Shown: positions 15,837 through 24,782 of the stretch, piece by piece
How positions within the stretch are numbered: position 1 is the first letter of the stretch
Layout: each line of letters starts with the position of its first letter
NCBI GenBank assembly: GCA_048359995.1
Contig: DBGCPK010000006.1
Coordinates: 1-39,226 of the forward strand
Direction: 5' to 3'
From: UBA3210 sp048359995
GTDB taxonomy: Bacteria; Bacillota_I; Bacilli_A; RFN20; CAG-449
DNA: 39,226 nucleotides
Notes under the pieces: model-generated
What the model saw: the letters and a program-made list of their open reading frames with translations, nothing else
What the model was told of the DNA's origin: nothing
The model's database searches: none
Program-made: the position numbers and the translations under genes

Positions 15837-16430
15837 TCAATCTTGATGTTCTTCGAAATCGGCGTCGATGACATCGCCTTTGGAAATAGAAGAGTCGTGC
15901 AGTTGACGATTTCCGGATTTTTTTTCGTTTCTGCGGTTAAAGAGCATTTCGGTTAGATCGAAAAGCGCGTCGACGAGAATGAAACTACCGATCAAGTAGC
16001 CGATGATTTTTTGACCATTGAAGACAAAGAGCAGAATACCGAACGCCAGATTGACAATGCCGGTGATCAAGTTGACCAGATAGAGATTCGGCAAAGGTCG
16101 GATCGAAAAAGAAAGGAGAATGCGGGAAGTTCCGTGAATGATCAGAATAATGCCGGCGACGATCGGAATCATTTTACCTAAAAATTCGTTCAAAACGACC
16201 GCAAAGATTCCGAGAATGACGAGCAGAGATCCGAAAACGAGAAGATCGGAGAAACGAAATTTTCCGAAAAAGTAGACGATAATCTGAACTAAGCCGATGA
16301 GCATAATCATCGCGCCGAAGACATAAATGATAAAATTTTGAAATTCCGCCGGAAAAAGAATAAAGAGGAGTCCGATGACGAACTCGACGAAGAATCCGAT
16401 GAGAGATTTGAGCGATGCTTTGTTTTTCAT
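15837..16430 (-). CDS. DUF308/HdeD-like membrane protein
   Basis: A 197-residue protein with six regularly spaced hydrophobic segments arranged as helix pairs (FVEFVIGLLFILFP, FGAMIMLIGLVQII, LLVILGIFAVVL, IVAGIILIIHGTSRI, LITGIVNLAFGILLF, IGYLIGSFILVDALF), then a polar acidic tail. This matches the DUF308 family, whose founding member HdeD is linked to acid resistance in E. coli; function elsewhere is unclear. The stop lies one base from the stop of the convergent SpeD homologue. AAAGGA precedes the start on the minus strand. Confidence 0.8.
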   Translation of the reverse strand: MKNKASLKSLIGFFVEFVIGLLFILFPAEFQNFIIYVFGAMIMLIGLVQIIVYFFGKFRFSDLLVFGSLLVILGIFAVVLNEFLGKMIPIVAGIILIIHGTSRILLSFSIRPLPNLYLVNLITGIVNLAFGILLFVFNGQKIIGYLIGSFILVDALFDLTEMLFNRRNEKKSGNRQLHDSSISKGDVIDADFEEHQD

Positions 16431-16456
16431 ATCAAAAAGTCCTTTCTTGATTTTCC

Positions 16457-16485
16457 ATTTTAGTATATTCTTTGAAGGCTTGCAA
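16457..16485 (-). promoter_or_regulatory. Promoter of the DUF308 gene
   Basis: Read on the minus strand, TTGCAA (16485-16480) and TAAAAT (16462-16457) are separated by 17 nt, 27 nt upstream of the start codon. Confidence 0.6.
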
Positions 16486-16518
16486 ACGATTTAACAAATT
16501 ACCCGAAGTTCACCTGAT

Positions 16519-16537
16519 TTTAACTTCAATTTAACTT
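16519..16537 (+). promoter_or_regulatory. Direct repeat upstream of the HtrA-like gene
   Basis: TTTAACTT occurs at 16519-16526 and 16530-16537, an 11-bp period; a third TTTAAC is at 16490-16495. One-turn-spaced direct repeats are how OmpR/PhoB-type response regulators bind, so regulated expression of the protease is possible. Confidence 0.4.
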
Positions 16538-16578
16538 TGTCGAGGTAAAATAGGTAAAAAGTTAAAGGAGGACGGATT

Positions 16579-17745
16579 ATGGGAAAAATATACGCGAAAA
16601 TCGGAATGGCCGGACTTGTTCTTTTCTCTTTGTCGGGTTGTTCCGTATCGGATAAGGAAACGGAGGAGAAAAAAGAGGTCGTGACGATTCAGGTTGAAAA
16701 CGCGACAAGCGAAAGTTCTTTGACGGAAACGATCGAAAAAGTTAAACCGACCGTCGTCGATGTTTATGCTTACGGAGAGAATTTTATCGGCGCAGGTTCC
16801 GGAGTGATTGTTTCCCGTTCCGACGAAGGTTATTATATCGTTACGAATCATCATGTGATCGATGAAGCGAAGGAGTTTGAAATCGTCACGTACAGCGATG
16901 TCGGATCCTGCGCTTATGACGCGATTTTGATCGGAGGATCTCCGAGAAATGACATCGCCGTTTTGAAAGTGACAACGGAGGAAACTTGGACAGTGGCAAC
17001 TTTTATCGAAGATTCGTCCGCGGTCAAGATCGGTCAAGAGGTCATCGCCATCGGCAATCCTTTGGGAATTTTGGGAGGATCGGTTACCCACGGAATCATT
17101 TCTGCGACGGAAAGAGAAGTTTATGTGGAAGATATCGGTTATATGCGCTTGTTTCAGACCGACGCGGCGATCAATTCGGGAAATTCCGGTGGTGCGCTTT
17201 TTTCATACAACGGATTGCTGATCGGCATCGTCAATTCCGGTTATAGCGATTATGAAGGATTGAATTTCGCCATTCCGGCAAATGTTGCGAGAAAATGCGC
17301 CGTTTCTTTGATAGAGACCTATCATCAAAACGGAGATCATTTGGGATACGTTGACGGAGAAACTTACTTGGGATTGGAATTGAAAGCGGCTGCGCTGTAC
17401 ACCGACAATACATTCGGCGAGCAGATCGAAACGGTTTACGTTTCCGAGGTAAACGATTCCGGAGACGCCGCGAATTACGCGATTAAAGATTATTTGTCCT
17501 TTGCGGAAGGAAAAAACAGCGAATTCTACGCTTTGACTAAAGTCGGCGATCAAACGATCTCCTCCGTCAAAGAGGCGCAGAAAGCCATACAAACCTATAC
17601 GAGCGGACAGACGATTTCTTTGACATTCGAAGAAATCAAATACGCGCGGGTGGGCGGCGGAATGATTTCGCAGAGTGTGTACTATCTCAGCGGAACCGAG
17701 ATCGAAATGAATATTCCTTTGAGTCAGTATATTTATGCAATCTAA
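16579..17745 (+). CDS. HtrA/DegP-like serine protease, predicted lipoprotein
   Basis: A 388-residue envelope protease. The signal peptide ends in a lipobox (SLSGC, Cys21), so the mature enzyme should be lipid-anchored on the outer face of the membrane; most Gram-positive HtrA proteins use a transmembrane helix instead. The trypsin-like domain carries His92 (TNHHVI), Asp125 (RNDIAVLKV) and Ser203 (NSGNSGGALF). The C-terminal ~130 residues resemble a degenerate PDZ domain (EFYALTKVGDQTISSVKEAQ) with extra sequence. AAAGGAGG lies before the ATG. The role is likely degradation of misfolded exported proteins. Confidence 0.88.
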   Translation: MGKIYAKIGMAGLVLFSLSGCSVSDKETEEKKEVVTIQVENATSESSLTETIEKVKPTVVDVYAYGENFIGAGSGVIVSRSDEGYYIVTNHHVIDEAKEFEIVTYSDVGSCAYDAILIGGSPRNDIAVLKVTTEETWTVATFIEDSSAVKIGQEVIAIGNPLGILGGSVTHGIISATEREVYVEDIGYMRLFQTDAAINSGNSGGALFSYNGLLIGIVNSGYSDYEGLNFAIPANVARKCAVSLIETYHQNGDHLGYVDGETYLGLELKAAALYTDNTFGEQIETVYVSEVNDSGDAANYAIKDYLSFAEGKNSEFYALTKVGDQTISSVKEAQKAIQTYTSGQTISLTFEEIKYARVGGGMISQSVYYLSGTEIEMNIPLSQYIYAI

Positions 17746-17806
17746 AATATTCGCTTTTTGAAGGTAAAGTATTGATAAAATTATCGAAAAAGCAGAAAAT
17801 TTTAGT

Positions 17807-19639
17807 ATGGCGAAGATAAGAAAAAACAAAGAGAGAACGATGGAAATCCCGTCGGACAATTATCGCAGGACGTTTAAAAAAAACAAGTGGTTTTTCTCCT
17901 TAGGCGCAGTCGGCCACGATATGGTTTATTCGCTCGTCGTCTCTTATCTTTTGACGTTTGTTCAGTTCGGATATCGTTTGAGCATCAATCAGTATCTTGT
18001 TATCTCGCTGTGCATCGGCGTTTTGGGCAGAATTTGGGACGCGATTACCGATCCTTTGATGGGATTCATCATTCAGAAGTGCCATTTCAAACTCGGAAAA
18101 TATCGTCCGTGGATTTTTATCGGCGCCGTATTAACCGGTATGTTTACCGTTTTTTTGTTCAATACGCAACTGGAAGGTTGGTCTTTTGTCGTCTATATCG
18201 TAGCGATGAATCTGCTTTGGGAAACGGCGTACACGATTAACGACATCAGTTATTGGTCCATGCTTCCGTCTTTATCAAGCGACACCAAAGAGCGGAATTT
18301 AGTCTCGACGATGACTTTGCTCTGCGCCGGCGCCGGCGGAGGTATCATACAGGGGATGATTACCGTTTTTCAAACGGGCAATCTTTTGAGTGCCTATTCT
18401 GCCATCAGCGTCATTTCCGCCGTGGCGATCATCGTCACGCAAGGATTGACGGCGTTTTTCGTCAAAGAGAAACCGCAGTTGATCGACAAGTCCAATTCCG
18501 ACGTATCTTTCAAGAAGATGTTTTCCATTATCTTCAAGAATAAGCAATTGCTCGTCGTCGCGTTGGCGCTGGGACTTTATGTAATCGGAAACGGAATTTT
18601 CGTTTCGCTTCTTTACAATATCTACTATATCGAAATCGGGTATAACGGCGACATCTTCATCGTTCTGGTGGTTTTTGCGATCTTTTCGACGTTGTTGCAG
18701 ATTTTGTTTCCGTATTTAAGCAAAGTGATGAGCAAGAAGAAGATACTGTTGATCTCTTCGCTCTCTTCGGTTTTCGGTTATTTTCTGTTTTTGATCATCG
18801 GCTGGACGAACTGGCTTCCTTTTAATCTGATTACCATCTTTTTATCCGGATTCTTTATCTATTCGGGAAATAGTTTAGTCAATTTGGTGACGGTGATTCA
18901 TATCACCAACTGCGTGGAATACAACGAATACATTTCCGGTGAAAGAAACGAAGCGATCGTTTCGACGATCCGACCTTTTGTTACCAAGATGTCGACGGCG
19001 ATCAAGTATGGATTCACCAGTTTGATTTTGATCGTATCCGGAGTTTTTACGCTGAGTCAAAACGTTTCGACAATCGAAATTCAAAAGACGTATTTTTCGA
19101 AAATCGGCGACACGAAGGAGATGAGCAAATTCGAAATACAGAAACTCTATCTATCGACGATCCAGAATTATGCGTTGGAATTGCAAGAGATATCCGACGA
19201 TCAGGCGCGGGAAGAACGAATGGAGCAGATCAACCATTCTCTTTCTTCCGATCCGGTGCTTTCCCCTTATAAACTCGAAGCGGAATATATGGGGAGTTGC
19301 GCGTTGATGTATCTTTTGGAAGACGATTTGGTTCTCGGTCAAATCAAAGAAATCGATCTTGAATTGCTTTCGGAAGAGAAAGCGTATACTTTGTCGATTA
19401 CGGGTTACACTCTTGACGAAAACGGGAACCGAGTCCGTTACAACGCGGGAAATCAATGCTTCAAGGATATTTCCGATCTTAGGGAGCGGGTAATGCTTCG
19501 CGCTTTGGCGACGATTTTACCGATGCTCTGCCTTGGAATGTGTTGGTTCGTACAGGAAAAATATTATATCATCGATGAATCTTATTACGATCGTATGATC
19601 GCGGAATTAGAGAAAAGAAACGGAAAAAGGGAGGAATAA
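17807..19639 (+). CDS. GPH-family (MFS) transporter with a large insert before the last helix
   Basis: A 610-residue protein. The first ~415 residues form the usual glycoside-pentoside-hexuronide cation symporter fold with 11 hydrophobic segments and the conserved DAITDPLMGFI motif between helices 2 and 3. A polar, charged domain of about 145 residues (~416-563) then separates helix 11 from helix 12 (LATILPMLCLGMCWFV). Typical GPH proteins are 450-500 residues and have no such insert; by topology it should face outward. ATG 17807 has a weak ribosome binding site, and ATG 17840 (after AAAGAGAG) is an alternative. The M29 aminopeptidase gene follows without a gap, hinting at peptide or conjugate uptake rather than plain sugar uptake. 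Confidence 0.8.
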   Translation: MAKIRKNKERTMEIPSDNYRRTFKKNKWFFSLGAVGHDMVYSLVVSYLLTFVQFGYRLSINQYLVISLCIGVLGRIWDAITDPLMGFIIQKCHFKLGKYRPWIFIGAVLTGMFTVFLFNTQLEGWSFVVYIVAMNLLWETAYTINDISYWSMLPSLSSDTKERNLVSTMTLLCAGAGGGIIQGMITVFQTGNLLSAYSAISVISAVAIIVTQGLTAFFVKEKPQLIDKSNSDVSFKKMFSIIFKNKQLLVVALALGLYVIGNGIFVSLLYNIYYIEIGYNGDIFIVLVVFAIFSTLLQILFPYLSKVMSKKKILLISSLSSVFGYFLFLIIGWTNWLPFNLITIFLSGFFIYSGNSLVNLVTVIHITNCVEYNEYISGERNEAIVSTIRPFVTKMSTAIKYGFTSLILIVSGVFTLSQNVSTIEIQKTYFSKIGDTKEMSKFEIQKLYLSTIQNYALELQEISDDQAREERMEQINHSLSSDPVLSPYKLEAEYMGSCALMYLLEDDLVLGQIKEIDLELLSEEKAYTLSITGYTLDENGNRVRYNAGNQCFKDISDLRERVMLRALATILPMLCLGMCWFVQEKYYIIDESYYDRMIAELEKRNGKREE

Positions 19640-19642
19640 ATG

Positions 19643-20869
19643 ATGAGAAAAAGCGAATTGAATCGGTATGCCGAACTTCTGGTGAAAACCGGCGTGCATC
19701 TTCAGAAAGGGCAGGAATTGATCGTCAATGTTTCTGTCGAGCAAAGGGAATTGGCAATGGCTATCGTTTCTCAAGCTTACAAAGTCGGCGCGAAGAAAGT
19801 GACGATCGAATGGACGGCACAGGAAGAAAAGAAATTGCGTTTCCGTTATCAGAGCGAAGAAACGCTTTCCACATTGGAGAAGTGGGAGATCGAACGATGG
19901 AGATTTCGCTCGGAAACATTGCCTGCGCGTTTATACATCGAGAGTGACGATCCCGACGGCTTAGCGGGAGTCGATCAGAAAAAAGTAGCGCGTGCGAATA
20001 AAAATATTTATCCTCTTATCAAACCGTTTGACGACGCGATGGACAACAAATACCAATGGTGCATCGCCGGTGCGGCGGGTGAAAAATGGGCAAAGAAAAT
20101 TTTTCCGGAACTTCCGAAGAAAAAAGCGATTGCCGCGCTGTGGAAAGCGATTTTTCAAACCGCTCGGATGGAAGGCAATGCGATGGAAAACTGGAAAAGG
20201 CATAACGAAACGTTGGCTGCCAAAGCCGCGTATCTCAATTCTCTTCATTTAAAAGAATTGCGGTATCGCTCAAAAAACGGCACGGATTTGAAAATCGGTC
20301 TGATCGATCAAGGCATTTTTATCGGAGGATCCGAAACGACATTGCAGAGTCGGATCGTTTTCAATCCGAATATTCCGTCGGAAGAAATCTTTACTTCACC
20401 GAAGAAAGGCTGTGCCGAAGGTATTGTCTACGCGAGTAAACCTCTTTCTTATCGGGGAGAAGTGATTGAAAACTTTTACTTTGTATTCAAAGAAGGAAAA
20501 GTGGTCGAAGTTCACGCGGAAAAAGGCGAGGAATTGTTGAAAGAAATGATTTCGATGGACGAAGCTGCGTCTTATCTCGGCGAAGTTGCGCTGATCCCTT
20601 TCGATTCTCCGATCAATAATACCGGATTGCTTTTTTATTCGACACTATACGACGAAAATGCTTCGTGTCATCTCGCTCTGGGCGAAGGCTTTTCTAACTG
20701 CATCCGCGATTATGATAAGTATACTCCGGAAGAAATCAAGAGAATGGGAATCAACGATTCGATGATTCACACCGACTTTATGATTGGAACAAGCGATTTG
20801 TCGATTGTCGGCACTACCGCAGATGGAAAAGATATTCCGATTTTCAAAGAGGGAAACTGGGCTTTTTAA
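19643..20869 (+). CDS. M29-family metallo-aminopeptidase (AmpS/PepS type)
   Basis: Two ATGs lie in tandem at 19640 and 19643; the second has the better 7-nt spacing to GGGAGGAA. The product is 408 residues, normal for the family. M29 features are present: the N-terminal LVKTGVHLQKGQELIVN and TIEWTAQEE, and the metal-binding C-terminal half with LGEVALIPFDSPI, CHLALGEGF and NDSMIHTDFMIG (Glu, His and Asp ligands). It removes N-terminal residues from peptides in the cytosol. It is directly coupled to the GPH-type transporter. A strong terminator lies about 300 bp downstream. Confidence 0.92.
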   Translation: MRKSELNRYAELLVKTGVHLQKGQELIVNVSVEQRELAMAIVSQAYKVGAKKVTIEWTAQEEKKLRFRYQSEETLSTLEKWEIERWRFRSETLPARLYIESDDPDGLAGVDQKKVARANKNIYPLIKPFDDAMDNKYQWCIAGAAGEKWAKKIFPELPKKKAIAALWKAIFQTARMEGNAMENWKRHNETLAAKAAYLNSLHLKELRYRSKNGTDLKIGLIDQGIFIGGSETTLQSRIVFNPNIPSEEIFTSPKKGCAEGIVYASKPLSYRGEVIENFYFVFKEGKVVEVHAEKGEELLKEMISMDEAASYLGEVALIPFDSPINNTGLLFYSTLYDENASCHLALGEGFSNCIRDYDKYTPEEIKRMGINDSMIHTDFMIGTSDLSIVGTTADGKDIPIFKEGNWAF

Positions 20870-21166
20870 TTCAAAATCCATACGGATTCTTGCGGCCTTA
20901 CTGGTTTTGTGTTGAATCGCTTTTGAGGAGCATAGGAGAAATACGACGCCTAATCGCTTACACTTTTTTGACTGCTTATGCTGAGCTTACTCGCTGTATT
21001 GCGCTACATGGGATTTCCTTCACTTCCTTTCGCTTTTTTCGATTTAGGAATTGACATTTCTGCTCAATTTCTCTAATCTAACTATCGGATCACAATATAG
21101 TGCTCGATCGCTGGTGATACCCAGATAGGCCATTGTCCTATCCAGATATTTGGGAGAATATCGTTG

Positions 21167-21192
21167 ACAGAGGGATTCCCTCTGTTTTTTTT
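21167..21192 (+). terminator. Rho-independent terminator
   Basis: ACAGAGGG (21167-21174), loop ATT, CCCTCTGT (21178-21185), followed by a run of eight T. It should end the transporter-aminopeptidase transcript. Confidence 0.85.
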
Positions 21193-21368
21193 AACGAAAT
21201 TTTTTCCCTTTATAAGAATTAAGTTTTGATATTTGTTTATTGCTTCGTGTCTTCTTATTATTGAAGATGAATCTAAACACTTTTTGATAGTCAAAGGGAT
21301 GAATCGTCGATGCCGTCGGAGTAAAATCGGAATCCCAAGATTCGGGTTTTGCTATTGTGATACAAAGC

Positions 21369-21425
21369 TTTTCTCGGCAATTTCTGTTAAAGGGAAATTG
21401 CCGAGAAAACCAAGCCGAAGGCTTG
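21369..21425 (-). repeat. Two adjacent perfect hairpins downstream of the Ig-like protein gene
   Basis: TTTTCTCGGCAATTTC (21369-21384) pairs with GAAATTGCCGAGAAAA (21394-21409), a 16-bp perfect stem with a 9-nt loop. Next to it, CAAGCC (21411-21416) pairs with GGCTTG (21420-21425); on the minus strand its loop reads C(UUCG)G, an extra-stable tetraloop. They sit 40-100 bp after the stop of the minus-strand gene and could form its transcript end or be a small mobile repeat. No strong T tract follows. Confidence 0.65.
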
Positions 21426-21464
21426 CTTTGGCGATTATCGGAACGATTTTGATGGCATGTTGGC

Positions 21465-23237
21465 TTAGCGGAACAGATTTCCGATCTGTTTTCCGATCCA
21501 AATAAAGAAATCTTTGATCGATCGAATCACTTTTACAAAGCAATGACCGATATTGGCGAGCAATCCGGAAGAAGAATTTGAATTTTTGCGGATAGTCAAA
21601 TTGACGTTGATATATTCCTTGTTAAAGTTCTCATCGTAACAGGCGATAACGACATCGTAATTGCCCGGTTTTTGATAATTTTCATTGTACAACGTATTGG
21701 CGTATTCGACGATAGAATAGTTTTTAAATTTGATTTGTTTGCTTTCCATCAGTTGCTGTACCATTTCTTTGGCGCTTAAATAAGAGGCATTGCTCTCTAA
21801 TGTGAGATAGACTTCGTCGATGAAGAAGACAGGTCCTTCGGAGTCTTTGACATTGACGGTGATGATCTTTTCGGAGGTGTTTCCGCTGAAATCGACGGCG
21901 TATATCGTGAAAGTATAAGTACCTACTTTGCCGAAATTCGAGGTAAATCCGTCGTCCTTAATCCCTTTTTCGCTGAGAAGATGGTTATCGCTGATCGTAA
22001 AGAAGCGGTTCATAATATCGTTTGCGCTTTTGTATTGATAAGGATAAACGTCGATCTCGTCGAATTCTCCTTCAATCGTCGGCAGAACATCGTCGTAAAA
22101 TTCGACGGTAAAAGTTTGTTCGGCGAGATTATTGCTGGAATCTTTGGCGCGAAGAGTAACGGTCTTGCTTCCCAGTCCGAAGAACGCGATCGATTGGTTT
22201 TCCTGCAAAAGGCGGAGATCTTCGTCGTAATCGTCGGTAATGACGACATATTCGTTAAGATCGACGGCCGAGCCGATTTCACCGCACTGAGAAACGGGAA
22301 TCCGGATTCGCGATCCGCCGTTTCGGATATTGATGATCGGTTTGGTGATATCCACCAAGCTGATCTTCAACGTCAGTGACGATCGGTTTCCGAAAGAATC
22401 TTCGGCAAAGAGATCGATATAGCAATCGCCTAAAATTTTGTTGGCGACCGCGTCCGCATACGAACGGTCGGAATAAGAGATTTCGACTTGCGCGTTGTCT
22501 CCGTAATCGAAAGCCTTGATGCTTCCGACGATTTCGTCCAAGGGATAAGGATTGGAGATGTTGCTTCGGAAACTATACGTTTCACCGCCGTAAAAAACCT
22601 TCGAAGAATTGACGTAAGGCCCTACGGAATGGGGTTTGAAGACGTAATCCTTATAGTAGGTATCGCAGCCGGAATGATCGTTCATCATAAACCGAACCAG
22701 TTTGTGATCGGTTTCCGATTCGATCTGTACGTAGAAGTATTCCTCCCGATCGATTCCGTTGACGACGAATCGGTCGGTGAACTTGCTCAAATCGTATTCT
22801 AAATACAGGATGTTGTCATAAAGATAATAATCGCAGTCTTGAAGTTGATCGAAAGAGACGCCCATATCGCTGTCGTAGGTGTTCGTCCACGTCTTTTTCA
22901 AAGTCGGGTCTTCGGCGTCAGTCAGCGTCGCAGATAAGGTGATTCCTGTCGCGGTGGGAAAGATGCTTTCCTCGAATTCCAAGACGATGGTGAGGCGCTT
23001 TGAAACGGTCGTATTCAAACAGATCGAGTTGTGAAGCGCGAAAGTATTAGGCTTGAGTTCGAATACAGAATTGCCCAAAAAATAGTTTTCGGTCTCCTCT
23101 TGATAATTGCACATTTGGAAAGCACCGTCGAGATAATCGTCGGTCAAGGCTTTGGCCTTTTCAGTATGCCCCGAAACGAGGGGAAACGTAAAGCACAGGG
23201 ATAAAACCCAAAGAGGTAAATGATAGTCGGTTTTCAT
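21465..23237 (-). CDS. Secreted protein with Ig-like (DUF5011-type) domains
   Basis: A 590-residue protein. The N-terminus (LPLWVLSLCFTFPLVSG) is a signal peptide, without a clear lipobox. Three or four beta-sandwich repeats follow from about residue 220, each opening like DITKPIINIRN, YDDVLPTIEG or DSEGPVFFID and ending in V-A-x-D-x-S/F-G-N motifs (RAKDSSNNLA, YAVDFSGNTS). This is typical of bacterial surface Ig-like domains. The last ~32 residues (GLLANIGHCFVKVIRSIKDF onward) form a cationic amphipathic helix that could bind the membrane or another partner instead of an LPXTG anchor, which is absent. AAGGAG precedes the start. It is likely a surface or adhesion protein; the ligand is unknown. 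Confidence 0.8.
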   Translation of the reverse strand: MKTDYHLPLWVLSLCFTFPLVSGHTEKAKALTDDYLDGAFQMCNYQEETENYFLGNSVFELKPNTFALHNSICLNTTVSKRLTIVLEFEESIFPTATGITLSATLTDAEDPTLKKTWTNTYDSDMGVSFDQLQDCDYYLYDNILYLEYDLSKFTDRFVVNGIDREEYFYVQIESETDHKLVRFMMNDHSGCDTYYKDYVFKPHSVGPYVNSSKVFYGGETYSFRSNISNPYPLDEIVGSIKAFDYGDNAQVEISYSDRSYADAVANKILGDCYIDLFAEDSFGNRSSLTLKISLVDITKPIINIRNGGSRIRIPVSQCGEIGSAVDLNEYVVITDDYDEDLRLLQENQSIAFFGLGSKTVTLRAKDSSNNLAEQTFTVEFYDDVLPTIEGEFDEIDVYPYQYKSANDIMNRFFTISDNHLLSEKGIKDDGFTSNFGKVGTYTFTIYAVDFSGNTSEKIITVNVKDSEGPVFFIDEVYLTLESNASYLSAKEMVQQLMESKQIKFKNYSIVEYANTLYNENYQKPGNYDVVIACYDENFNKEYINVNLTIRKNSNSSSGLLANIGHCFVKVIRSIKDFFIWIGKQIGNLFR

Positions 23238-23341
23238 GATTTTTCTCCTTCACTTTTCTAATCGCAGGAAAAGGCGATTCTTCCTAAAAAAGTTTTTTTA
23301 AATCAACGGAACAAAATATTAAAATTTGCGTAATAAAAAGT

Positions 23342-23347
23342 TATAAT
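23342..23347 (+). promoter_or_regulatory. Probable -10 box of asnS
   Basis: TATAAT at 23342-23347, 35 nt before the asnS start. The -35 region 17 nt upstream (TTAAAA) is poor, so strength is uncertain. Confidence 0.45.
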
Positions 23348-23382
23348 GAGTAAAGCATAGCGCTGGATCTTTGGAGGTAAGT

Positions 23383-24768
23383 ATGGAAGAGTTTAAAACG
23401 GTTCGGGAATTGTACGAGGCTTATTTCTATGGCGATCATCTGGTTCTCGATTCTATCGATAACGTCGAATTGGAGGGATGGATTCGTACCAACCGCGACA
23501 ACGGATCGATCGGGTTTATCGAATTTAACGACGGAACGTATTTCAGAAATCTGCAATTGGTTTACGATAAATCCTTGCCGAATTATCAGGAAGTTTCGCA
23601 TTTTCTAAACGGCAGCGCCATCGACGTTAAGGGAAGATTCGTCCTTACGGAGAACTCCAAGCAACCTTTCGAAATTCGGGTGACTTCTTTGTCTTTGGAA
23701 GGAAGCGTCGATTCTTCTTTTCCTTTGCAAAAGAAACGGCACTCTTTCGAATATCTTCGGGAAATCGCGCATCTTAGGCCGAGAACAAATACGTTCAACG
23801 CCGTTTTTCGCTTGAGAAGCGTGCTTTCGATGGCTATTCACGAATTCTTTCAGGATCAAGGATTCGTTTATGTGCATACGCCGATTCTCACCGGAATTTC
23901 CTGCGAAGGGGACAATATGTTCCATTGCGTGATCAACGATAAGAATCCGGAGAGTTATTTCGGAAAGACAACTTTACTGTCGGGATCGGGACAGATTCAT
24001 GTCGAAGCCTTTGCGATGGCTTTCCGAGATGTATATACTTTCGGTCCGACGTTCCGAAGCGAGAAATCCAACACGAAAAACCACGCCGCCGAATTTTGGA
24101 TGATCGAACCGGAGATCGCCTTTGCCGACTTGGAAGACGATATGGAACTTATCGAGGATTGCCTGATTTATTGTATCCGGTATTGTTTCGAAAACGCGCC
24201 GGAAGAGATGAATTTCTTCGACAAGTACATCGACAACACGCTGAAAGAGAGACTGGATCACGTCGTCAATACGCCTTTTAGAAGAATGGAATACACTCAT
24301 GCCATCGAAATTTTGAAGAAAGCCGTCGAAGACGGGCATCATTTCGAAAACAGCGATATCTATTGGGGGCTCGATTTGCAGAGCGAGCATGAAAAATACA
24401 TCACGGAACAAGTCGTAAAAGGACCTGTTTTTCTGATCAATTATCCGAAAGAAATCAAATCTTTCTACATGCGCGACAACGATGACGGAAAAACCGTCGC
24501 CGCGTGCGATCTTTTGGTTCCGGGTGTCGGCGAACTCGTCGGAGGATCGCAAAGAGAAGAACGCTACGACGTTTTGAAAAGGAAAATGGAAGAGGCTGGG
24601 ATTAATTTGAAAGACTATCAATGGTATCTCGATTTGAGAAAATACGGCGGATGTAAGCACGCCGGATTTGGCATCGGATTCGAACGGCTTTTGATGTATA
24701 TCAGCGGAATGGAAAATATCCGCGATGTCGAACCGTTCCCGAGAACATATGGTAAAATCGAGTATTGA
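23383..24768 (+). CDS. asnS: Asparaginyl-tRNA synthetase
   Basis: A 461-residue class IIb synthetase that charges tRNA-Asn with asparagine. The ATG at 23383 follows GGAGG (23373-23377) by 5 nt; a TTG at 23371 overlaps that site. The N-terminal OB-fold (residues ~20-105; VELEGWIRTNRDNGSIGFIE) binds the anticodon. The catalytic core contains motif 2 (GPTFRSEKSNTKNHAAEFWM) and motif 3 (GFGIGFERLLMYISGMENIRD). The tail PFPRTYGKIEY is typical of AsnS rather than AspS. Length is normal. Confidence 0.96.
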   Translation: MEEFKTVRELYEAYFYGDHLVLDSIDNVELEGWIRTNRDNGSIGFIEFNDGTYFRNLQLVYDKSLPNYQEVSHFLNGSAIDVKGRFVLTENSKQPFEIRVTSLSLEGSVDSSFPLQKKRHSFEYLREIAHLRPRTNTFNAVFRLRSVLSMAIHEFFQDQGFVYVHTPILTGISCEGDNMFHCVINDKNPESYFGKTTLLSGSGQIHVEAFAMAFRDVYTFGPTFRSEKSNTKNHAAEFWMIEPEIAFADLEDDMELIEDCLIYCIRYCFENAPEEMNFFDKYIDNTLKERLDHVVNTPFRRMEYTHAIEILKKAVEDGHHFENSDIYWGLDLQSEHEKYITEQVVKGPVFLINYPKEIKSFYMRDNDDGKTVAACDLLVPGVGELVGGSQREERYDVLKRKMEEAGINLKDYQWYLDLRKYGGCKHAGFGIGFERLLMYISGMENIRDVEPFPRTYGKIEY

Positions 24769-24782
24769 TTCGGAGAGCGGAA

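Larger units (their letters stand above)
20870..21464. other. Long intergenic stretch between convergent genes
   Basis: About 600 bases without a convincing gene. It contains the terminator at 21167-21192 and the two perfect hairpins at 21369-21425. Around 21105-21155 the words CCAGATA, GATAGG and CCTATC form nested inverted repeats (GATAGG with CCTATC across 7 nt), which could be a structured RNA. No tRNA or known riboswitch is recognised. Confidence 0.4.

Noticed and set aside
21060..21165. tRNA or riboswitch in the intergenic stretch
   Set aside because: Inverted repeats are present but there is no cloverleaf, no T-loop GTTCRA and no known riboswitch core.
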